Origin: Linnemannia schmuckeri
Lineage: Eukaryota; Mortierellomycota; Mortierellomycetes; Mortierellales; Mortierellaceae
Assembly: GCA_029449235.1 (NCBI GenBank)
Contig: JANATG010000009.1
Coordinates: forward strand, 1,612,001-1,676,000
DNA length: 64,000 nucleotides
Direction of reading: 5' to 3'
Shown: positions 10,406 through 21,403 of the stretch, in pieces
How positions within the stretch are numbered: the first letter of the stretch is position 1
How the letters are laid out: every line of letters begins with the position of its first letter
Program-made: the position numbers and the translations under genes
The notes under the pieces: generated by a model
Database searches by the model: none
Told to the model about the DNA's origin: nothing
What the model saw: the letters and a program-made list of their open reading frames with translations, nothing else

Positions 10406-12983
10406 ATGTGGGAAGCAGGAGAAACAGTGACAGCTCAGGGCGCGGCCGTATACCGCAAGCGGCCTGGCATTCTGTTCTTCACCAACCGTCGTTTGGCCTG
10501 GGTTCCTGACGGAGGTTTGGCACCCACAGTCTCTGTCAAGCACGACGAAATTAGAGGTACGTTGTATGCACAGCAAACCCTCTTAATTGAAGTAGTGAGA
10601 AGATTGTCCTATGGTGCGTAGTAAGCGTCCGTCATAGTCCTGACCGAGAGACATTATTTTCCTCTTTTATTCACAAATAATCCTATCTAGTTCAATTTGT
10701 CAGTGCGGAAGGTAGCGCTAGGACAACCTTGCGAGTAGCCGAGTTCAAGCCAGATGTCTTTCACACCTTCCAGTTCACATCCAACAATGCTATTCAGGAG
10801 CGTGAGGTGATCAAAGGGCTCATTTCGCACATCATCCACGACCGACTCCTTCGAGCCAGCGGAGGAGGCGTATCATCAGCAAGCGGAACGCCAGGACCGT
10901 CAGGAGGATCGGGAGCTTCACCGGGTGCGTCCTCGGTTATGTCAGATGCCAGTGCTCCGGGGACCCCCAAGACACCCCTCCAGGCAAGGATGGGAGGACC
11001 AAGTCCTGCAGGGCTTCGGAGAGGTGTGAACGGAGCTGGAGGTGTCGATGTAGAGATGCAGACACGACGAGCATTGCTTGCTCAGAATAGGGAACTGTCA
11101 TTGCTTCATACGGAGCTGGTTGTTGGGAAACATATCTCGGAGAATGAATTCTGGGAAACGCGGAAGAGTCTGCTGAGGAACAAGGCTGCGATTGATCAGC
11201 AACAGAAAGGCCAATCGTCGGCTTGGTTGGACTTGAAGCCACAGACGGGCGAGAGTAACGATGTCAAGTATGTTATGACGCCTCAGGTCATCCACTCTGT
11301 CTGTCAGCAGTATCCCTCCAGTAAGTCTCAAAATGACACTGCTGCCTTATTACTTCTGACATTAAAGCGTACGCAAAATGTAGGTTTGCAACAACTCACA
11401 TTGATATTCTTTCATTTGATGTTTAGTCAAGAGAGCATACGACCAGTTTGTTCCAGACAAGTTGTCAGAGGCAGAATTCTGGAAGCGGTATTTCCAGTCG
11501 AGGTTCTTCCACAGGAGTCGTTCAGGACGAGGCGCCAACGAACCTGATGACGAAATCTTTGACAAGGCTTTGGAGGAAGACGAGGAAGAGACTAAGAGCG
11601 CGCCCAAGCGAATCAAGTTGGATCACATCAACCGTTTGGTGGATCTGAGTACTACTGAAGAGGATCACCTGGAGTCTTATCTGACTCCTGACGGAACTAT
11701 GAATGCTGGAAAGACGAAAGAGTCCAAGGAGGCAATGCCGCTGATCAGGAGATTCAACCGCTATGCTCAGCGGGTTCTCAATTCAACGATCGGTCCCAAG
11801 CGACCCTCTACAGGACCTGAATCCCTTGATGTAACGTATCATTTACAACTAATGGCTGAACAGTGCAAGACGGAGCGTTGCTGTTAGTATATATTAACCT
11901 TGATTATTTTTTTTGTTCTTCACATTCATAGATGAGTGGCGTAGAGCGAGCTATTGTGATGGAGGATCTTCAGGAGCAAAAGGAGTCTTCAAAGATTGTG
12001 CTGAACATTCAAGACACGAGGCGTTACTTTGAGAGTCAAGGAGGCGACATGAAGAGCTCCAAGATCCCAGATGGCGTGGTAAGTTGCGACTGTTTGTTTC
12101 TATACTCGAGCGCTCGTTGTATGAATCAGTGCCAAAACACTCAAGCGAGTACTGCTTGAATTATTTCCTCTGAACTCTTTAGGATCCCGAGGACATTTTA
12201 AAACAGTTTTACCGCGACTACACATCTCATGAAGTTGTTTTGAACAAGGTACAGTCGTTCACTTGTATATGTTTAGATACTTTCTGGCGAAAACTTACAG
12301 TATTAACAATTTGCTCCGCGTGTACTAAAATTAATATCACGTATCGCCACACTTTTTAGCCCTTTGCCATTCCGGAGAACACGTTTGAAACGCTCATGCG
12401 AAACGTGAAATCCAACCGTGCCAAACTGCTGCCACCCAAGGACGGATGTAAGACTATGCAGAGACAACGTTTCTACTCCTTCGCTGATCGATGAAAAAGC
12501 TAACTATCGCGTCTCTAACTGTGAAATCGACTCATTGCTCATCACATGCTATCTTTCATTATCATTTCAAGCACAATTGTTGCCCCCACATTTGTACCAA
12601 GAAGCGCTCTCATGCCATGCGGCTGGAAACGAGATCCTGCGACACTTTTGGGCTTCAACGAGCATGGACAAGGCCGCTAAACACCTGCGAATGATCGAGT
12701 CATTAAAAAAAATTCGAGACGAGAATGTTAAGTCGCTGATGATCCAAGCCAGCTCTTTGGGAACAGAATGTTTGGACGCGATGAAAATGGTAATTCATAT
12801 TATTGATGCATAGAGTTTCTCCTTCCCCGTGCTACGAAGCGAGTGTCGCCAACGACAACTAACATGCTTTTCTTTGTGTGAATATCGTATGCATAGATGT
12901 TGAAGCCAATGCTGAATGGTATCCAAAAAGCACTCAAGCACGCGGACTCGCGCCCCAAACCCCCTGTCCGCAAGCTGGCATAA
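10406..12983 (+). CDS. tfb1: TFIIH core subunit Tfb1/p62
   Basis: Eight exons (10406-10556, 10691-11320, 11427-11830, 11932-12078, 12183-12248, 12360-12447, 12572-12789, 12897-12983) give 596 aa, all at canonical GT..AG sites in consistent phase. Residues 1 to about 105 form the N-terminal PH-like domain (RKRPGILFFTNRRLAWVPD, then VSAEGSARTTLRVAEFKPD and FQFTSNNAIQERE) that binds acidic activation domains and XPC/TFIIE. A Gly/Ser linker follows. Two BSD domains come next, near 170-235 (ENEFWETRKSLL) and 262-295 (LSEAEFWKRYFQSRFFHRSR). The rest, including the C-terminal helical bundle (HLRMIESLKKIRDEN), matches p62. The protein acts in transcription initiation and nucleotide-excision repair. 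Its 3' end converges with Pth2, 126 bp apart. Confidence 0.92.
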
Positions 12984-13109
12984 GAATAGAGTACCGCTGT
13001 GGACTTGGAAATTGTAATATAATTGGAGGTGTGTGTTGCTTTGTCTACAAATAGTGGTGTCCGTATGGGTGTATATATGGATGTATATGTGCTGAAAAGA
13101 GACGGCAAA

Positions 13110-14209
13110 CTAGTACAACTTGAGCTTTCCAGTGATAGAGTTGACGACGCTGATGGGTCCGGGTCCGATGGCAAGGACTGTCCTTGAGCCGGCAGCGATC
13201 TGTGTCCTTCCTGCGTCGCGGATGCTGTGTGCCGCCAATCCAATGCTCATTGCCTGTGCTTGCAACATCAACCTGTTCGATATTATATTTTTGCGTTAGT
13301 GGCTGTCACGGTCACTTGCGACTGAAATAAACAAGCATACGGATAAGGAGGATTGATGATGCTTACATATCTTCCTCGTTGTCGACCTTGAGGGTCACCT
13401 TTGCCTGACCAAAGTATTCCCAGCGTGTAAGGGTCTAATTGAAAACCAAATTATTCTGCGTGAGAAAAAAGTACCAAGCATCAAGGTACAGAATCAAAAC
13501 AAAGAGTGCAGCTTCGTTGTTACCTTGGGGCTCTTCTTGCTGAGCTCCTTATAGTTGGCAAGTGTCGCATGGCAGCACTGGGCGGCGGCCTTACCCTTGC
13601 CCATGTTCAAGTCCGTTCTGATAACCAGGACCTAGTAAAGACGATAAAAAAGAGACGGGGCATCGCGCAATAAGCATCTTAGCCTTTTCCCTGCTCCTGT
13701 TCCTGCACGTAGTTACGTTCGTACATCTCAACGGTTGTAACAACCTCACGAAAGGAGATAATTTCAGAATAGCTTACCATCTTGTATTCTTCCTGGAGAT
13801 CAAAATCGGCAAGGGCCTCGTTCTCCTCGTCCTCGCTATCTTCGTCATCGGTGAAATCTTCGTCATTCTCGGAGTAGTCCTCTGAATCCTCCTCAATCAC
13901 GTCTTGACCCTTCTTGTTATCCTTCTTGCTGTTATCCTTGAATTCCTTCTCCTCTGCCTTATTGTTGGTGTTCTTCTTTTTCTTTTGTTCAGTGGGAGTA
14001 GCTTCCTTGCTCTTGTGCTTCTATTAGATCACCGTGATATCGTTAGATAAAGTGCGTATTGTTTCTGACCTTTGCCACCAACTGACAAATAAACTGTGCG
14101 TAATGATAACCAGGCTTCTTACGAGTACGGACTGAGAGAAGAAGTATCCTGTCAAGAGTCCAACTGCTCCGGCAGAGAGCACCTGTCCGAGGGTGAATGA
14201 CTTGTCCAT
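13110..14209 (-). CDS. pth2: Peptidyl-tRNA hydrolase 2 (Pth2/Bit1)
   Basis: Five exons on the minus strand (14209-14123, 14020-13778, 13631-13524, 13434-13367, 13272-13110) give 222 aa. Residues 4-28 (FTLGQVLSAGAVGLLTGYFF) form an N-terminal membrane anchor, as in mitochondrial-outer-membrane PTRH2. Residues 30-109 are a Lys/Asn-rich then strongly acidic linker (ENDEDFTDDEDSEDEENEA), longer than in animal proteins. The catalytic PTH2 fold spans 111-222: KMVLVIRTDLNMGKGKAAAQ, CCHATLANYKELS, W-E-Y-F-G-Q-AKVTLKV, AAHSIRDAGRTQIAAGSRTV and LAIGPGP. The enzyme cleaves peptidyl-tRNA ester bonds to recycle stalled tRNAs. The downstream end faces Tfb1; the start diverges from the 5MP gene. Confidence 0.92.
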
Positions 14210-14969
14210 TTCAGTTAGAGAATGAGGAAGGAAAGAGACAGAAAAGTGTGAATGAATGCTTGAACAGTGTTGGTTCCTGAAACTTTCAAGTTGCTCTTTC
14301 CTCTTGCCCTCTGACAAGCCACAACATCTCCACACTCACTTTTTGGAAGAAGGAGATGGTGGCGCACGGACGCCTCCGTTTGTGTTATGCTGCGGTCAAA
14401 AGTGTAAGGCTTTCTTTTTTCCCTTTTCTTTCAAGCAGATCGGATTACTGGAAGGAGGGAGGAGGCTTGTTGCTTTACTCCACGCACGCACTTCTTTTTT
14501 TTTTATTAATCTCGTTCAAGTGAACCATACCCATGGCTGATTTTTTTGTGCAGGATCCGCAGTTTTTTAATTTGTTTGTCAACATGCGGATAGCTGCCCT
14601 ATTTCTACCTCTGTATGAGTTACTACAGCGCTGTTGAATAGCTGTACTTTCGAACCCTTTGTTTCTACATGCTCCCGGTCGATCTGTACAAGATACCGAG
14701 GCACCGGGACCTTTTCCAGGGGCACCGTGGAGTTCCCGTTGACAGGTTTTCACCACTTTTTGTTGATCAAGGCCTTGTTCTTGATCTAGTGCACGTGATT
14801 ATATGTGACGTCATTCGACTTTTGCTTAAAACTTCTTCCAAACCCAAAGTTACATCGTCCAGTCAACCAACAAACTCATCTAGCCAGCAACACAACACCT
14901 ACTCCCTTCTTCTTCCTACACTTCTCCAGTCTCTCTCTCTTTCCACCCTTTTCAACAGTAACCATCTTT
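14210..14969. promoter_or_regulatory. Divergent promoter region between pth2 and 5MP
   Basis: 760 bp between divergent start codons, no gene seen. It contains a T-run near 14494-14504 and a C/T-rich stretch at 14886-14960 immediately before the 5MP start. Inference: a shared promoter for two translation-related genes. Confidence 0.4.
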
Positions 14970-16900
14970 ATGAGTAGCGCAGCGAACGCCAAGGTAACAA
15001 CAACAAACACGCACGCCAGGATCGCCGCTGCTCTCTCCACAAGGACAAAGGACAAAGGACACAGGAAAATAAAGTCGTGTGTGCGGGGAGAAAAATAAAA
15101 CAAAAAATAGACCCAAAATATCAGGAGAGGAGGGGGGATCTGCTCAGCTGTGTTGGAACTGATCAACAGAGATGGACATACACATCCATTCACCGCATTG
15201 AAGACATACACACATACGCATAACACACACTACACGCTACATACAACATACCCACCAAGCAAATACCCGGTGCCGCCGTCATTACAGAAAACGCTTTCCT
15301 CGCCTTGCCTTTCTCAACTGCAGCAGCCTTTCCATAAGCATTCAAAACGCAAAAGGATTTGATGGCAAAAGGGAGAAGTCTTTTTTTCTTTTTTTCAAAC
15401 AAACAAAAAAAACGAGGGGTGCTGCGTTTTGCAGGAATACCTGCGGATATTCCGCTCTTGAGGATTGCTACTCCTCCTTCCTCAGTCAGCCAGCGAGCCA
15501 ACAAGCCAGTTTTCGCCAGACGCGTGACACACATCTGTTTTACCACCAACTCGAACACATCAAAAAAGGGCGCATGGACCGCCTTCTGAATCCAAGGGGC
15601 TGCGACTTTTTTTGTTTGTTTTGGTTGAGCTTGTTCCTCCTCCTCGTCAGTCCCTCGTCTCCTCCCCTACTTCATCCGCCTTTTGGTGTTTGGCCCGGAT
15701 GCTGCATTATGCAGGACCCCTTGACTCCTCCCCTTTTGTAGTCTCATGCTTATCTCTTGGGAACAGTGGCGTTATCTTTTTTTAGGAATCCCATCACTAA
15801 CATTGGATCGTTCTTGTTGGTGTTGTTTGTTACAATCTTATAGCCCGTCCTTCAAGGTGTCAAGATCAGACCTCGCAAGGTACACCGAGTTTTCTTTTCA
15901 TTCTGCGACTCTCCAGCCTGGTTGCAATTGAGCAACTGAAAAAAATAGCAGTTGGACCAATGGCTCCGTATATTTTGGCACCGCCTCCTTGTTCCCAGAG
16001 TCAATTGAACTAAGAGCCTTTTTTTTATTGTAATTTTTCTTTTTACATCAATAGGGAGTTCAAAAGGCCACCGCCAAGTTTGAACCCACTGGTAACGTAT
16101 TGCATATTATTGAACAAGGGGCGACGTCCTTTTCTTTCATGGGATCGGACATATTAGGGATCAACTCAGGACGGGAGAAAGGAGGACTAGTCTACATATC
16201 AACAACAACAAAAATACTGACCTGGAAAACTTCTATGTCTCTCTATTGCTGGTTTTGATCTGCGTCGCCATTAGTTTTCCGTGACGCATTCATTAGCGTG
16301 CTTGCTGCCGCTGCCCCAGGCAACCTTGACGAAATCTCTGCAAAGTTGGATGCCGCAGGCAACACTCTTGAGTACAGACGTTACGCCGAGACTCTCTTTG
16401 AAATTCTAATTGCTGGTCGTCTCCTTGGTAAATACTTCCTATTCCCTTCGGCGATTCGCCGCAGTTAAAATCATGCTGCTCTTTTTATTTTATTTCTTTC
16501 TCACGGTGAACGAGTGGCTTCTTTCTCGAGTAGTTGCCTGACCTTGATCCCTTTTACCTTACTTCCATAACACTTTTGCGTATGGACAATAGCCCCCGGT
16601 GGAACTTTTCTCGAGGACGGAACCCCAGCCAGCCCTTTTAGCATCTTCCAGGCCCAGGATGACCTTGCCAGCATCAGGAAGCATGTGGACGTGTTCCACA
16701 AGCTTATGCGCCGCTACAAGTACTTGCAGCGTGGCTTCGAGGATACCCTGATGAACCTTCTTCAGTACATTAACAAGTTCACCCCCGAGGACACCAACAA
16801 GCTCGCCATGGCCACTGGTCTTTTCTGCTCGTCTGGCCTTGCCACTTTGAACGTTCTCTCTGTCTTGTTCAAGGAGCACTTGGTCAAGGAGGGTAAGTTC

Positions 16901-16935
<35 letters not shown>

Positions 16936-17892
16936 TGTCGCCTCCTTTCATGCTTGAGCTTGAATCAGTTATCTCAGGAGACAGGAGGCATGGGAAGCGC
17001 AACAAGAAAAAACATGATGAGATGAGATGAGTTATTAACGTCGTTTGCATTCATTTATTCTTTGTTAGGTCTTTCCCTTCAGTTTGTCACCACTGTTTTC
17101 AAGACTTACTTGATTGACCAGAACGTTGACCAGTTCGGCCTCAACCTTTACAAGGCTGGTATGAGCGACCGTCTCTTGGATTTTTTCCCCCCCAACAAGC
17201 GTGACGAGGACAGCTTTGCCCGCCACTTTGAGGCCGAGGATATGAAGCAGCTGGTCACCTTCCAGAACAAGAAGCAGCTCATCATGCGCAAGGAGAGTGT
17301 TGTCGAGAACGTCAAGTCCCTCCTTGAAGAGGGCAAGATTGCCGAGGTAAGCGCCTCGCATGATTTTTTTTTTTTGATCGACTGTGTCGCACAAAGAATG
17401 CAAATCTTTCTTAGCTTCTAACGCCCCTCTCAATTTTTGAACTGATGAACATAGTGCTTGACTTACTTGAAGGCTCAGATCAAGGAGAGCGGCTTGGCCG
17501 AGCCCGAGTTCATTCCATTGGTCTGGACAGGAATCATGACCTCGGTTGACTGGGGTACTCGCTCGGATCAGATCGACAACCAGATTTTGAAGCAGGTTCA
17601 GCAGTACAGCAAGCTGCTCGGTGCCTTCTGCACCTCTCCCAAGACGGAGATTGCTTTGATGCAGACAATCCAGGTTAACTTTTACGAGGATGCCCGTTTC
17701 ATCAAGCAGTTCCGTGCTGTTTCTCAGCTTTTGTACAAGAACGACGTCTTGTCCGAGAGCGCAATCCTCTACTGGGCCGAGAAGGGTTCGAAGACCCAGG
17801 GACGCACTGTCTTTATGAAGCAGATGGAGCCCTTTATTCACTGGCTCAAGAACGCCAGCGATGAGGAGGATGACTCTGAGGACGAGGAGTAA
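14970..17892 (+). CDS. eIF5-mimic protein (BZW1/BZW2, 5MP family)
   Basis: Six exons: 14970-14993, 16055-16091, 16275-16427, 16593-16892, 17069-17346 and 17455-17892, giving 409 aa (human 5MPs are about 419 aa). The core begins KATAKFEPT-VFRDAF. It continues with KLDAAGNTLEYRRYAETLFE and ILIAGRLL, then APGGTFLEDG, and ends in a W2/eIF5C domain from about residue 240 (AQIKESGLAEPEFIPLVWTG, FCTSPKTEIALMQTIQVNFY, AILYWAEKGSKTQGRTVFMK) with an acidic tail (DEEDDSEDEE). 5MPs bind eIF2 and eIF3 through W2 and compete with eIF5, tightening start-codon selection. Exon 1 (MSSAANAK) is the least certain part: it requires a 1,061-bp first intron, much longer than others here. The intron after exon 4 contains an A30 run. 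Confidence 0.87.
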
Positions 17893-18811
17893 ACTTTGCC
17901 CCTTTCCTTTCCTTTTTCTTTCTTCCACATCCGTACACCGACACACATACTATCATTACTACCGCCTCTATTTTTTCAGGATCAAAACAAAAAAACTCTT
18001 CCTAGAGTGCAAAAACAACAACAATAACAACAACACCGCCCCAACAAACAACACAGCTTCATTCATGAAGGGTTCACAGTTGGTAGGGAACAGCGGAATC
18101 AAGACTTTGTACAATATTTTCTTTGCCGTTTCCCATACACCATACGCACAAATAAATTGATTTTTTTCAGACATATCCACTTCCCCACCATGGCCCCCTT
18201 GTTTGAATCAATTGATATGGAAGCTGTCGGAGAATGAAGTACAGGTGACACTAGATTGGATGGTTGAAACAAGTAAAGGCTCCGGCCGGTCTAGAGAAAA
18301 ACTCACGTCAGCGCTTGTTTTTGACAGAGACCATGACGTTTGCAAGAAAAGAAGTCTAGTACCTTCTCCCTTTCCAACACTAATAAACAGGAACAGGAGC
18401 ACTTTTGTTTTTTGTCTTTCTTTGTTTACTTTTATTCGCAGAGATCTATTAGGGATGCTATTGCTCGATTTTTTCTAAGTTAAAGATGTTTTGGCGCCTT
18501 GTTTTTTGTTGTGTGATGTGAGGTTGTGAGGTTGTAAGAATGGTTATTGAGTTTGTTGGTGGGGATCGATTGGTGAGAGACGAAGATTATGTACAAAAGG
18601 TGGTGCATTTGTGATTTTTTTCCCAGGGTCAACGGAGTTAGTTGAGGGGGAAGGTGTTTCCTGTTGTTTTTGCAGGTGGTTAAAGATATCTCCTCCTGCG
18701 ACCGCCGAGTGTAAAGTAGTAATTGTCATAGTAGTTGCTGTTGCTGTTGTTGTTGTTTCTGTCGAAGTGTGCTGTTGCTGCGGCTGATCGAACTATTTGT
18801 TGCATTAGAAA
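17893..18811. other. Convergent intergenic region
   Basis: About 920 bp between two converging genes with no supported gene. It holds 3' flanking sequence of both, including AATAAA-like signals near 18150 and 18382. Confidence 0.4.
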
Positions 18812-19102
18812 CTACACGCGTTTGCACTCAAGCGCAGTCTCCTTGGGGTCAAGACTCATGGTACAAAAGAAGCCTTGCTCCTGCATGAAGGAAAACATCT
18901 GCTTAGCCTCGAGGGCCTGGAACTTGACACAGGATTTCTGGCCGTTGGGCTCGATACGACAGATGCCTTTGTTGGTTCCCAGGGGTTCGACCATGTAGGT
19001 TGTGTTGGGCTTTGTGAACTGGATGATCATGGCCTTTTCGGACTCAACGGCTGCGGGGTCGTTCTGGGCTTTGGGGTTTGCGGCGTCCAGGGTTGAGCTC
19101 AT
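18812..19102 (-). CDS. Small protein of unknown function (96 aa)
   Basis: Single-exon frame from ATG at 19102 to TAG at 18812-18814. I do not recognise the family. The first 20 residues are polar (MSSTLDAANPKAQNDPAAVE). The rest looks like a compact beta-rich domain with alternating hydrophobics: MIIQFTKPNTTYMVEPLG, GICRIEPNGQKSCVKFQALE, FSFMQEQGFFCTMSLDP and LECKRV. It has four cysteines, no signal peptide and no membrane helix. Codon use is even and third positions favour C/G, unlike the surrounding noncoding DNA, which argues for a real gene. A C/T-poor but TTG/GTT-rich leader lies upstream. It could be a short housekeeping adaptor. Function not assigned. Confidence 0.65.
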   Translation of the reverse strand: MSSTLDAANPKAQNDPAAVESEKAMIIQFTKPNTTYMVEPLGTNKGICRIEPNGQKSCVKFQALEAKQMFSFMQEQGFFCTMSLDPKETALECKRV

Positions 19103-19922
19103 TATTGTTGTGTTGCTTTGTGGTGAGAGTGTTGTGGGTGTTGTGTTGGCGGGAGGGGTTGTGGTTGGTGGTGTCCTGCTTATTGCTGTTGCTTGTTTGT
19201 TGCCTGCTTGCTTGCTTACTTGTTGGATGGTAGGAGGTCGGGTAGACTGGTGGGATGTTTTGTTGATGAAAGGTGAATGGAGAACTGAAAACAGCGTTAG
19301 TGTATTAAGAGAATGAGTGACATCACCAGCAGTCACTTTGTCTGTCTTAATGAAAAGACATAAGGGTACGTTCTTCTGGAACCCCAGAAAATGCCGATCC
19401 GGGTCCCCTGTGTGCCGTGTGTCGTCATCCCACAGACGTTGAATTGTCAAGGCGCATAGACTCGCATCCTAGGGGATGCCAAGAGACGCGCTTTCGAACG
19501 CGTCCTTCCTTGTTGAAATGAAAGCTTGTCTCTTTCGTTATTCCTTTGATCGGTTCGATTTGCATCAATTTGACCCAATCAGGGCGGGCAAATTATCTGT
19601 GGTGGAGCGAGTTTGCTGTTTGCTGACTGTACAACCTTGCACTCACATGCTAGGAAGCTCAACTTTTTTTCCGAGCCGGGGACAAACAAGCTCAAAGCTG
19701 TCTGTCATACTTACTAAACTGTTTGTTTTTTTATGCCTTCCTCTTTTCTTTCTCTTATTCCTCGCTTCTCTTTTTTTCTCTCGTTTTCGACATTCAAACC
19801 CCAACAACCAGCAACAACCGACAGCAACAGCAAAAGGTCATCTCTCATCCACTCGGCTCAGTCAACACACCCAAACACCTTACACCACTTCACCTCTCAG
19901 CTTTTAACAACTCAACAAAGCG
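19103..19922. promoter_or_regulatory. Divergent promoter region
   Basis: 820 bp between the start codons of the 96-aa gene (-) and the THEM6-like gene (+). No gene is supported. A CCAAT-type sequence (CCCAATCAG) lies at 19575 and a C/T-rich leader spans 19724-19800 before the THEM6-like start. Confidence 0.4.
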
Positions 19923-20831
19923 ATGCCCTCAGATACAACAAAGGCGCTGATACTACTGCTGGCTTTGCTGCACGCCAAGAGCTTGCCAGGAGTCTACACC
20001 CTCCGGTCCCTGTCATACTTTATCAAGGCCCGCAACCTGACCGAGCCAGCGATCGGACTCCTCGAAGCCAGCAAGTACCATTCTCGAGTCTGGTTCGACG
20101 ATCTCGATCTCAACATCCACCTCAACAACTCGTCCTACAACAAGATGATGGATTTCGCTCGGATCCAGCTCTGTACTTTACTGTTCCCCGGATGGCAACA
20201 CCGTCACAAATTTGATATGTGTCTTGCTCAGACGGTCCTCTTCTTTAAGGCCGAGGTGCCCCGGTTCAGCAAGTACACGATTACGAGCCGAATCTTTGCA
20301 TGGGATGACAAGTGGATCTGGATGCAGCATCGGTTCTCGATCAAGCGCAAGACTCGTCCTGTTCGCAAGACGCTGGAGATTGCGGCTGCTGTCGAGCAAG
20401 GAACCAACAACGCTATCGCCGGCGATGGTACTCCAATCAGGGATGAGGATGTGGTTGTTGAGGAGGAGGACGAGGACGACATTGACCCCATCGACGCCAA
20501 GGCACCAAAGAGCATCACTACTGGTGGAATCGACAGTCTTTCGCAGGTGAACCTGGGCAACCACCCCAACGATGCGATTGCGGATTTGCCGGACAAGTTG
20601 TGCTGTATTGCGTACTCGAGGATGGTGGCGAAGCACCCCAAGGGCAAAACGATTGTGCCTGTGGCGTTGTTTGAGAAAATGGGTCACAAGGAGGCATATC
20701 CGGGCGAGTGGGAGCAGTACCGGCAGTTGGGGATGTCGCTGATTGAGGGTATGATGAAGATTGGCGATCCTACCGCTGACCTGCCGCCTGCCCCTCGCCG
20801 TCTCGTCAACCCTACCCGCGCCAGGATCTAA
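19923..20831 (+). CDS. THEM6-like hotdog-fold (thioesterase-superfamily) protein
   Basis: Intronless 302-aa protein from ATG at 19923. The N-terminus is hydrophobic (TKALILLLALLHAKSLPG), likely a signal anchor. The conserved 4HBT_2/THEM6 pattern follows at residues 55-85 (SRVWFDDLDLNIHLNNSSYN, then KMMDFARIQL), with the catalytic-type Asp in the D-L-D-x-N-x-H-x-N-N motif. The hotdog helix and strands continue (AEVPRFSKYTITSRIFAWDD, then WIWMQHRFSI). An acidic insert (VVVEEEDEDDIDPIDAKAPK) splits the fold before the last strand (LCCIAYSRMVAKHPKGKTIV). THEM6 proteins sit at the ER; acyl-CoA thioesterase activity is inferred from the fold and not established here. The insert is unusual in length. 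Confidence 0.82.
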   Translation: MPSDTTKALILLLALLHAKSLPGVYTLRSLSYFIKARNLTEPAIGLLEASKYHSRVWFDDLDLNIHLNNSSYNKMMDFARIQLCTLLFPGWQHRHKFDMCLAQTVLFFKAEVPRFSKYTITSRIFAWDDKWIWMQHRFSIKRKTRPVRKTLEIAAAVEQGTNNAIAGDGTPIRDEDVVVEEEDEDDIDPIDAKAPKSITTGGIDSLSQVNLGNHPNDAIADLPDKLCCIAYSRMVAKHPKGKTIVPVALFEKMGHKEAYPGEWEQYRQLGMSLIEGMMKIGDPTADLPPAPRRLVNPTRARI

Positions 20832-21403
20832 GTCTGACTTTGTGTCTTGTGGAGTGTTGTGAAAGAAAATAAATGATAAACTATAGAGCTGTTCTGTTAT
20901 CCATTTTCTCGTGCCCCCATGAAAAGTCGTTTGAAATGCAAGGCGAAAAGATTCAATCGATTGGATCACGAGCCCTTAACAAATAAGTTCAAGTTCTGTG
21001 CCTGTCCCTGAGAAAATCAGTATCCATTGGCTGTGTCTGTTTCTTTTGTGCCTCTGTCGCTGTCGGTCTGTCCGTGTGTCTGTGTCCTGCCTTTTCCCTC
21101 CCCTTTTGTATCCCTCTCCTTTCTCTTCTTCGTTCCCATCTCACAGGTCATCGCAAACCCCATCCTGTCCGCACCCACCTCTCCTCCCTATCTCTCATAG
21201 TTCGCCTTCCTTTCGCTTATTCTCTTTACTCACTTTTTAGCTCTTTTCACCAGTTCACCATCACCACAACAACACATCATCCATCCCTCCTCCTTTCACA
21301 CGCACACTCACTCACACTCACCGTCCACTCGACTCTCCAAATCACTCGTCCTCCTGTCCTCATCTGTCGAGCGGGACACCCAACTCTATAAATACCCCTG
21401 ACA
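20832..21403. promoter_or_regulatory. HOOK promoter and leader
   Basis: No gene. From 21041 to 21385 the plus strand is almost continuous C/T-rich DNA (CCTCTCC, CTTCTTCG, CACACTCACTCACACTCACC), typical of core promoters and leaders in this window. A TATAAATA occurs at 21387, too near the ATG at 21404 to be a normal TATA box. Confidence 0.4.

Noticed and set aside
21386..21393. TATA box for HOOK
   Set aside because: TATAAATA is only about 15 bp before the ATG, too close for a normal transcription start.
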